Part shown: in pieces, positions 1-4,281 of the stretch | How positions within the stretch are numbered: position 1 is the first letter of the stretch | Layout: the number at the start of each line of letters is the position of its first letter | Assembly: GCA_002309295.1 (NCBI GenBank) | Contig: DBXF01000027.1 | Location: 1-7,414, forward strand | Reading direction: 5' to 3' | Origin: Bacteroidales bacterium UBA1219 | GTDB taxonomy: Bacteria; Bacteroidota; Bacteroidia; Bacteroidales; P3 | DNA: 7,414 nt | Notes under the pieces: model-generated | The model's database searches: none | Told to the model about the DNA's origin: nothing | The model's input: the letters and a program-made list of their open reading frames with translations, nothing else | Translations under genes and position numbers: made by a program

Positions 1-1
1 A

Positions 2-1090
2 ATTCATCCCGAGACGCAGTATCTGCTCGTAGCGGCACATGTTGTACACCATGCATGTATGCGTGTTGAAGGCTGCATTGCGTGCAAAACCGACCGCACG
101 GCTGAACATTCCTGAAAGACTCTGCTCGCAAAAACCGAAGATATGTTCCACTCTGACGCGAGTTTTGGAGTTCTTCCTGTTTATCGTATCCTGCCACTTG
201 CTGATTTTCTTGCCCTTCACATTACGTTTGATGACACGGTCCTTGAGTTTGAACTTGCGCATCACCCGTTTCACTCCTTTCCCTATATATGCGCTGTCGC
301 CAAGAAAATCCTGACCAGTGTCGCTTTCGTCCACAAGTTCCCTGACGGGCTTGGAGTCGTGCTCTTTGGCGGCAGTCGTCACGCATTTCTTTATGAGCTT
401 GCTCTTGGCGTCGGCCTTCGTGTGGTTCTTGTAGCCGTAATGTTTCTCGCCGCCCTTCTTTGTCCAACGGGCGTCTATGTCCTTGTGCCGCTTTTTGTTG
501 GCTTTGCGTTTTTTCTCGTTTTCGGTGTCGCCCTCCTCGGCATTCCACAACTCGCCGCCCTTGTCCTCCTTTATTTTCTTGTTCTCTTCGCGACTGTTCC
601 GCTGGCGTGGCACCTCCACGAAGCTGCCGTCGACTATCACGCCCTCTTTCATTATCAGATTGTTGGCTTCGAGAAAAGCGTAGAATTTCTGGAACAGCTG
701 CTCGAAAACATTCTTTCTCACAAGCTCCTCTCGGAAAAGCCACACTGTGTTCTGGTCGGGAATTCTGTCGCCGCTGGCGAGGTCGAGAAAGTTGCGGAAC
801 GAGAGCCTGTCGCGAATCTGGTATTCCGTCTGGGCATCGCTAAGGTGATACATGCGCTGAAGCACCAATATTTTGAACATGAGCACAGGGTCGTATGGCT
901 TGGCTCCGGCCTTGGTCATCTTGTCTTTATGCAGTGCCTTCTCCAAAATATCGCGAAACATCTCAAAATCAATCACTCCCGACAACCGATCGAGAGGATT
1001 GCCCATGTCGTTGAGTTTCTCAAGGGTCTGTTCGTCATCAAACAGCCCCATATTGCCTTGTGTTTTGTATTCTTGCTTTTTCGGTTCCAT
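2..1090 (-). CDS. IS5-family DDE transposase (3' end outside window)
   Basis: This cut-and-paste transposase gives 363 residues from an ATG at 1090 with no stop before the window edge. IS5-family transposases are usually about 320-370 residues, so only a few residues are probably missing. Residues about 40-135 match the N-terminal DUF772-type domain (for example the AKPYDPVLMFKILVLQ and LSFRNFLDL regions). The RNase-H-fold catalytic triad is visible: D154 in IVDGSFVEVPRQRN, D265 in FLGDSAYIG and E315 in RVRVEHIFG. A lysine- and glutamate-rich stretch at 166-212 lies between the first two aspartates. The reading frame is intact, with no frameshift or internal stop, so the element may be active. 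The start is supported by a TAnnTTTG box 20 bases upstream. Long plus-strand frames over this gene are antisense shadows. Confidence 0.93.
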   Translation of the reverse strand, partial: MEPKKQEYKTQGNMGLFDDEQTLEKLNDMGNPLDRLSGVIDFEMFRDILEKALHKDKMTKAGAKPYDPVLMFKILVLQRMYHLSDAQTEYQIRDRLSFRNFLDLASGDRIPDQNTVWLFREELVRKNVFEQLFQKFYAFLEANNLIMKEGVIVDGSFVEVPRQRNSREENKKIKEDKGGELWNAEEGDTENEKKRKANKKRHKDIDARWTKKGGEKHYGYKNHTKADAKSKLIKKCVTTAAKEHDSKPVRELVDESDTGQDFLGDSAYIGKGVKRVMRKFKLKDRVIKRNVKGKKISKWQDTINRKNSKTRVRVEHIFGFCEQSLSGMFSRAVGFARNAAFNTHTCMVYNMCRYEQILRLGMN

Positions 1091-1110
1091 ATCAATAATT
1101 TTTTACAATG

Positions 1111-1118
1111 CAAAAATA
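1111..1118 (-). promoter_or_regulatory. Candidate -7 box of the transposase promoter
   Basis: The minus strand reads TATTTTTG, which fits the Bacteroidetes -7 consensus TAnnTTTG, 20 bases before the transposase ATG. No clear TTTG -33 box is found 18-21 bp further upstream, so the promoter would be weak. Such a short leader is typical for an IS transposase. Confidence 0.4.
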
Positions 1119-1157
1119 CAAATAATTCCTTGATTGATAATAATTTAAAGTGGTTAG

Positions 1158-1178
1158 TTATACACAAAGTTATCAACA
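1158..1178 (+). promoter_or_regulatory. Two DnaA-box-like 9-mers in tandem
   Basis: TTATACACA (1158-1166) matches the TTATNCACA consensus, and TTATCAACA (1170-1178) is a near match. They are direct repeats 12 bp apart, about one helical turn. They lie in AT-rich DNA upstream of the transposase start, probably within the IS end. IS50/Tn5 is known to carry a DnaA box in its outside end, so a role in transposition is conceivable. A chromosomal replication origin is unlikely from two boxes alone. Confidence 0.35.
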
Positions 1179-1296
1179 TCAGCACTTTGTGCAAATCGGT
1201 GATTTCGAGAGTGTTTTTTAAGCTCTTTTCACTTGTAACACATTGCTATTCAAGTAATTTTAATTAGAAGTTCCCTATTTATTTGTTTGTACTCAT

Positions 1297-1341
1297 CAGT
1301 GCCAAGACGAGCAACTTATTCCAAACAGAAGCGTGGCACTG
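1297..1341. repeat. Inverted repeat, 8-bp arms
   Basis: CAGTGCCA at 1297-1304 is perfectly complementary to TGGCACTG at 1334-1341, with 29 bases between them. It would form a stem in RNA from either strand. It lies at the distal end of the candidate minus-strand transcript. Confidence 0.55.
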
Positions 1342-1355
1342 TACGCCAATTCATC

Positions 1356-1470
1356 TGATAGAAGTTGTCGGAAACTCAGAAAAGAAGAATAAGGAGACAG
1401 TCCACGCAATACACGCGAACCGCAATACCACTCTTGCCTTTCTGAATAGAAGGTTCCGACATTTCTATCA
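1356..1470. repeat. Long imperfect inverted repeat enclosing a micro-ORF
   Basis: GATAGAAGTTGTCGGAA (1357-1373) pairs with TTCCGACATTTCTATC (1454-1469). This makes two perfect blocks of about 8 bp separated by a 2x1 internal mismatch, with one more T-A pair at 1356/1470. About 80 bases lie between the arms. On the minus strand the right arm contains the ATG of a 28-codon frame, and the left arm starts just after its stop codon, so the stem would enclose the frame exactly and could hide its start codon. Confidence 0.6.
1376..1462 (-). CDS. Possible 28-residue small protein, unknown function
   Basis: An ATG at 1462 opens a frame of 28 codons ending in TGA at 1376. The product starts MSEPSIQKGKSG and ends in a hydrophobic stretch with two cysteines (VYCVDCLLILLF). 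That is too short for a confident membrane helix, but it resembles the hydrophobic tails of small toxin or leader peptides. There is no clear Shine-Dalgarno sequence, which is common in this phylum. The frame lies about 50 bases downstream of the predicted transcription start of a good minus-strand promoter and within a long inverted repeat. I do not recognise a family. It may be non-coding. Confidence 0.25.
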   Translation of the reverse strand: MSEPSIQKGKSGIAVRVYCVDCLLILLF

Positions 1471-1495
1471 ACAAGAACGAGGCATAACGCTTCGT

Positions 1496-1512
1496 GATTT
1501 CACTTCGAAATC
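1496..1512. repeat. Short hairpin near a predicted RNA 5' end
   Basis: GATTTC (1496-1501) and GAAATC (1507-1512) form a 6-bp stem with a 5-base loop. In the minus-strand transcript it would sit at or very near the 5' end, where a hairpin can protect RNA from decay. Confidence 0.45.
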
Positions 1513-1518
1513 CAACTG

Positions 1519-1549
1519 CAAAATTACGATTATTTTTCCGTTCTGCAAA
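1519..1549 (-). promoter_or_regulatory. Canonical Bacteroidetes promoter reading left into the structured region
   Basis: On the minus strand TTTG (1549-1546) is followed after 19 bp by TAATTTTG (1526-1519), an excellent match to the Bacteroidetes -33/-7 promoter. The predicted start of transcription is near 1512-1514. The same -7 string and flanking bases occur in the ferredoxin promoter at 3091-3100. It lies back to back with the plus-strand deaminase promoter, with only about 7 bp between the two -33 boxes, so the two may be controlled together. Confidence 0.65.
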
Positions 1550-1556
1550 ATTTATT

Positions 1557-1587
1557 TTTCACAACTCGCAGAAAAAGTGTAAATTTG
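1557..1587 (+). promoter_or_regulatory. Promoter of the kinase-deaminase fusion gene
   Basis: TAAATTTG at 1580-1587 is a perfect -7 box. TTTC at 1557-1560, 19 bp upstream, is a one-mismatch -33 box. Transcription would start near 1592-1595, giving a leader of about 20 bases before the ATG at 1614. This rules against the in-frame ATG at 1494, which is upstream of the promoter. Confidence 0.6.
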
Positions 1588-1613
1588 CAATTGTAAATCA
1601 AAAATCGAAACTG

Positions 1614-2660
1614 ATGATAACTATCGGAATTACAGGCACTATAGGAGCTGGCAAGGGCACCATAGTGGATTATCTTGTGAAAGAGAAGAACTTCGCCCAC
1701 TACTCTGTAAGGGCGTTTATCACCGAGGAGATAAAACGTCGCGGCATGGAGGTGAACCGCGACAGCATGACAATAGTGGGCAACGACCTGCGGGCCACCC
1801 ACTCACCCTCGTACATCGTGGAGCAGCTCTACCAGCAGGCACAGGCCTCCGGCAAGAACTGCATAATAGAGAGCGTGCGCACCCCCGGCGAGGTGGCAGC
1901 ACTTCGCGGCAAAGCCCATTTTTACCTCTTCGCCATCGACGCCGACGCCAACACCCGCTACCAACGCATAACCCTGCGAGGCTCCGAGACGGACCATATC
2001 GATTTCGACACTTTCATCGCCAACGAGCAGCGCGAGATGTCGTCGACCGACCCCAACAAACAGAACATCAAAGCCTGTATCGACCAGGCCGACTATACGT
2101 TTATGAACAACGGCACCATCGCCGAACTGAACGCCGAAGTGGAGAAGGTGCTGGAGAAGATTTCCGCCAAGGAGGGCTGCAAACACGTGCGTCCCTCATG
2201 GGACGAGTATTTCATGGAGCTTGCCAACGCCGCCTCCAAGCGCGCCACATGCGACCGCGGACGTAGCGGCTGTGTGATAGTTAAAGAACGTCAGCTGCTG
2301 GTTACCGGCTACGTGGGCTCGCCTTCGGGACTGCCCCACTGCGACGAGGTGGGACACCTTTTCCACAAAATGATACACGAAAACGGAGAGATAACCACCC
2401 ACTGCGTGCGCACCGTCCACGCCGAGCAGAACGCCATCTGCCAGGCCGCCAAACGCGGCATAGCCCTCGACGGCGCCACCCTCTACTGCCGTATGACCCC
2501 TTGCCGCACCTGCGCCATGCTTATCATCAACTGCGGCATAAAACGTGTGGTGTGCGAACGCAAATACCACTCGGGACAGGAGAGCGAGGAGATGTTCCGG
2601 CAAGCGGGAATACAGCTGGAATTCTTCTGCAACGAGATAGAACAGTATGAGAATCAGTGA
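1614..2660 (+). CDS. P-loop kinase-like / dCMP deaminase fusion protein
   Basis: This 348-residue protein has two domains. Residues 1-185 form a P-loop domain like dephospho-CoA and nucleoside monophosphate kinases, with an intact Walker A (GTIGAGKGT, 8-16), an IIESVR segment (84-89) and an ITLRGSE segment (119-125) where such kinases have their lid. Residues about 193-345 are a zinc deoxycytidylate deaminase: RPSWDEYFMELA start, HAE (H269, E271) and PCRTC (C297, C300), giving the zinc ligands and catalytic glutamate for dCMP to dUMP. The same order is found in yeast DCD1, whose P-loop is degraded, and in the longer antiphage proteins AvcD/DcdV. The ATG at 1614 puts Walker A near the N terminus and follows a promoter at 1557-1587. 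No gene is co-transcribed. The role may be dUMP supply for thymidylate synthesis or phage defence by dCTP depletion; the substrate of the P-loop domain is unknown. Confidence 0.88.
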   Translation: MITIGITGTIGAGKGTIVDYLVKEKNFAHYSVRAFITEEIKRRGMEVNRDSMTIVGNDLRATHSPSYIVEQLYQQAQASGKNCIIESVRTPGEVAALRGKAHFYLFAIDADANTRYQRITLRGSETDHIDFDTFIANEQREMSSTDPNKQNIKACIDQADYTFMNNGTIAELNAEVEKVLEKISAKEGCKHVRPSWDEYFMELANAASKRATCDRGRSGCVIVKERQLLVTGYVGSPSGLPHCDEVGHLFHKMIHENGEITTHCVRTVHAEQNAICQAAKRGIALDGATLYCRMTPCRTCAMLIINCGIKRVVCERKYHSGQESEEMFRQAGIQLEFFCNEIEQYENQ

Positions 2661-2664
2661 TGAA

Positions 2665-2685
2665 GAAAGGTTCAGTGAACCTTTC
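2665..2685. repeat. Near-perfect palindrome just after the deaminase stop
   Basis: GAAAGGTTCA and TGAACCTTTC are perfect complements around a single central base, which folds in practice as an 8-bp stem with a 5-base loop. It begins 4 bases after the stop codon. No T-tract follows, so it is not a standard intrinsic terminator. It may stabilise the mRNA 3' end or be a protein-binding palindrome. Confidence 0.5.
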
Positions 2686-2762
2686 GATAGCACGAAGTGC
2701 GGAGAATAAATTGATTAGTGAAGATGTGAAGGCGTTAAGATGTGTGTATTCTACATACCAAG

Positions 2763-2797
2763 TCACCGAGCGGCGGGTGAGCTTGTCGAACCCCCGC
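2763..2797. repeat. Extragenic palindromic sequence with two alternative stems
   Basis: TCACC (2763-2767) can pair with GGTGA (2776-2780), while GCGGG (2773-2777) can pair with CCCGC (2793-2797). The two stems overlap and exclude each other. The core GTGAGCTTGTCGAAC resembles, from memory, short dispersed repeats found between genes in many bacteria. It is GC-rich compared with its surroundings. Confidence 0.4.
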
Positions 2798-2805
2798 ATC
2801 GTTTA

Positions 2806-2833
2806 ACTGCAAACTCAAAACTGCAAACTGCAA
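2806..2833. repeat. Four tandem heptamers (ACTGCAA)
   Basis: The units are ACTGCAA (2806-2812), ACTCAAA (2813-2819, degenerate), ACTGCAA (2820-2826) and ACTGCAA (2827-2833), followed by AC. The array lies just before a terminator and in no recognised gene, so a change in copy number would not alter a protein. It is probably a simple slippage repeat. Confidence 0.6.
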
Positions 2834-2835
2834 AC

Positions 2836-2869
2836 AAAAAAAAAGACATCCTTTCGGGTGTCTTTTTTT
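2836..2869. terminator. Bidirectional intrinsic terminator between the deaminase gene and ferredoxin
   Basis: Nine As (2836-2844), a 7-bp stem GACATCC/GGGTGTC with one G-T pair and a 4-base loop (TTTC), then seven Ts (2863-2869). It works in both directions and separates the convergent deaminase gene and ferredoxin gene. The ferredoxin stop codon is 20 bases away on the minus strand. Confidence 0.85.
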
Positions 2870-2888
2870 ATCGATCTGTGATTAAAAC

Positions 2889-3056
2889 TTATGCGGGGTT
2901 GATTGCTCCCATGGGGCAAGCGTCGGCGCAAGTACCGCAGTCCACGCATTTGTCAGGATCAATTTTGTAGATGTCGCCTTCAGAGATAGCTCCGGAGGGG
3001 CATTCGCCTGCGCATGTTCCACATGCTACACAGTCGTCAGAAATTTTGTAAGCCAT
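2889..3056 (-). CDS. 2[4Fe-4S] bacterial-type ferredoxin
   Basis: This 55-residue soluble electron carrier has two complete cluster-binding motifs, CVACGTCAGECP (C9, C12, C15, C19) and CVDCGTCADACP (C37, C40, C43, C47). The two halves show the usual internal symmetry, including SGAI and MGAI after each motif. Its length matches the clostridial-type 2[4Fe-4S] ferredoxins of about 55 residues. In anaerobes these carry low-potential electrons for enzymes such as pyruvate:ferredoxin oxidoreductase and hydrogenases. The start ATG at 3056 is preceded by an A/G-rich AAGAGA and a good promoter about 35 bases upstream. It is a single-gene transcript ending at the terminator at 2836-2869. Confidence 0.96.
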   Translation of the reverse strand: MAYKISDDCVACGTCAGECPSGAISEGDIYKIDPDKCVDCGTCADACPMGAINPA

Positions 3057-3090
3057 AATTATTCTCTTTTAATGTTATTAAATGTTGGTG

Positions 3091-3121
3091 CAAAATTACG
3101 ATTTTTCTCTGTATTACAAAA
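3091..3121 (-). promoter_or_regulatory. Ferredoxin promoter
   Basis: On the minus strand TTTTG (3121-3117) is followed after 18 bp by TAATTTTG (3098-3091), a strong match to the Bacteroidetes -33/-7 promoter. The leader would be about 30 bases. Strong promoters are expected for this abundant protein. Confidence 0.7.
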
Positions 3122-3207
3122 CATTATTGCAAAAAAAAGATATTTCTTCGCGTTAATTTATTGTAATTCAGCTTATTATTTGGTAATAATTTTACAGGCA
3201 AAGCGTC

Positions 3208-3244
3208 AAAAAAAGGGCTTCGCGGAAGTCCGGAAGCCCTTTTT
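3208..3244. terminator. Bidirectional intrinsic terminator after gpsA
   Basis: Seven As precede GGGCTTC (3215-3221), which pairs with GAAGCCC (3233-3239), followed by five Ts. An inner CGG/CCG extends the stem with a one-base bulge. It lies 22 bases past the gpsA stop on the minus strand and ends the PurF-like/gpsA operon. The AT-rich bases 3122-3207 between this terminator and the ferredoxin promoter show nothing else. Confidence 0.85.
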
Positions 3245-3265
3245 GATTAGTTCGGAAAGCCGTTT

Positions 3266-4255
3266 TTAATGGAAATTCTCGACGATTTTTTTCATCACAC
3301 GTCGCGGTGTGGCGTCTTCGTAGAGGATTTTGTAGATAGCTTCCACGATAGGCAGTTCGATATTGTTTTTCTTGCGGATTTTTTCGATGGATTTAACCGA
3401 ATAGTAGCCTTCGGCAATCATTTTCATCTCCAGCTGTGCGCCGCGCACGGAATATCCGTAGCCTATCATATTGCCGAAAGTGCGGTTGCGGCTGTGCTGC
3501 GAGTAAGAGGTAACCAGAAGGTCGCCGAGGTAGCTGAAACGCTCCAGCTGACGGCTGTCCATCGGGTGCAGGCAGTTGATGAAGGTGTCCATCTCCTGCA
3601 TGGCGTTGGAGACGAGCACCGCCAGCAGGTTGTCGCCGTAGCCGAGACCGCGGCAGATGCCAGCGGCGATGGCATAGACGTTCTTAAGCACGGCGGCGTA
3701 CTCGATGCCCTCCACGTCGTCGGAAAGCTCGGTATGCACGAAACGGCATTTCATAAACTGAGAGGCACGTTGCGCCAACTCTGGATTTTTCGACGCCACA
3801 GTGAGGTAGGTGAGTTTCTCCTGAGCCACCTCTTCGGCGTGCGACGGACCGCTGATGACAGTCATATCGTCGTAGCTGACGGCGAAATTGTCGTGCAGGT
3901 AGTCGGTGATAATCTGTGCCGTGGAGGGGACAAGACCTTTGATGGCGGAGTGGATTTTCTTACCCACAAAGTCGTCGGGCTTGAGGCCTTCCAAAGTCTT
4001 GCTCACAAAAGCCGAAGGGAGCACGAAAAGCAGGTCGGAAGAGTCGCGGATAACCGATTTCACTTCCGAATAGAAATTGATACGGCTAACGTCGTATTCC
4101 ACCGAACTGAGGTACAGCGGGTTGCGTCCCGTCTCTTTCATGCCTTCGATAATCTCCGGCTCACGTATCCACCAGTTTATCTTCTGGTCGGGATGTTCCA
4201 AAATAATGCTTGCTATGGCCGAAGCCCAGCTTCCACTACCAAGAACTGCTATCAT
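3266..4255 (-). CDS. gpsA: Glycerol-3-phosphate dehydrogenase [NAD(P)+]
   Basis: This cytoplasmic enzyme reduces dihydroxyacetone phosphate to sn-glycerol 3-phosphate, the backbone of phospholipids. At 329 residues it has the normal family length. The Rossmann nucleotide-binding motif is at the N terminus (AVLGSGSWASA, 3-13). Other family signatures are SAIKG (103-107), SGPSHAEEV (135-143), the EYAAVLKNVYAIAAG helix with the probable catalytic lysine K191, GYGDN (205-209), YLGDLLVT (242-249) and the substrate/cofactor motif SRNRTFG (255-261). The start at 4255 is fixed by the Rossmann motif beginning at residue 5. It lies 26 bases after the PurF-like gene stop, with no promoter or terminator in the gap, so the two are probably one operon. 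Its transcript ends at 3208-3244. Confidence 0.96.
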   Translation of the reverse strand: MIAVLGSGSWASAIASIILEHPDQKINWWIREPEIIEGMKETGRNPLYLSSVEYDVSRINFYSEVKSVIRDSSDLLFVLPSAFVSKTLEGLKPDDFVGKKIHSAIKGLVPSTAQIITDYLHDNFAVSYDDMTVISGPSHAEEVAQEKLTYLTVASKNPELAQRASQFMKCRFVHTELSDDVEGIEYAAVLKNVYAIAAGICRGLGYGDNLLAVLVSNAMQEMDTFINCLHPMDSRQLERFSYLGDLLVTSYSQHSRNRTFGNMIGYGYSVRGAQLEMKMIAEGYYSVKSIEKIRKKNNIELPIVEAIYKILYEDATPRRVMKKIVENFH

Positions 4256-4281
4256 TATGAATCTGTTTTATTTATACTATA

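Larger units (their letters stand above)
1..1225 (-). mobile_element. IS5-family insertion sequence, left part missing
   Basis: The transposase gene at 2-1090 identifies an IS5-family element. Its transposase 3' end, and so one terminal inverted repeat, lies beyond base 1, so the two ends cannot be compared and the target duplication cannot be read. The end next to the deaminase gene must lie upstream of the transposase start, between about 1100 and 1270. I placed it near 1225 only because the minus-strand sequence there (GAGCTTAAAAAACACTC) looks like a plausible terminus. That boundary is a guess. Confidence 0.5.
1297..1514 (-). ncRNA. Candidate structured transcript of unknown class, upstream of the deaminase gene
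   Basis: A canonical minus-strand promoter (1519-1549) points into this stretch, which lacks a convincing large gene on either strand but holds three inverted repeats. These are a hairpin at 1496-1512 near the predicted RNA 5' end, a long imperfect stem joining 1356-1373 to 1454-1470, and an 8-bp stem joining 1297-1304 to 1334-1341. The last is not followed by a clear T-tract in the minus direction, so the 3' end is unknown. From memory, and unverified, this sequence resembles stretches that recur between genes in Bacteroidales genomes. It could be a small RNA, a leader for the 28-codon frame inside it, or a small non-autonomous mobile element. No known RNA family is recognised. Confidence 0.35.

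Noticed and set aside
143..1267. 374-codon open frame on the plus strand
   Set aside because: It is antisense to the transposase, whose DDE motifs are clear on the minus strand. The plus translation has no recognisable domain.
1283..1582. 99-codon plus-strand frame upstream of the deaminase gene
   Set aside because: It crosses two promoters and the inverted repeats, has no recognisable domain and no ribosome binding site. Chance is more likely.
1494..1613. Upstream in-frame start extending the deaminase fusion by 40 residues
   Set aside because: It lies before the predicted promoter and transcription start, and would push Walker A away from the N terminus, unlike related P-loop kinases.
2196..2693. 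165-codon minus-strand frame
   Set aside because: It is antisense to the deaminase domain, whose zinc motifs are on the plus strand.
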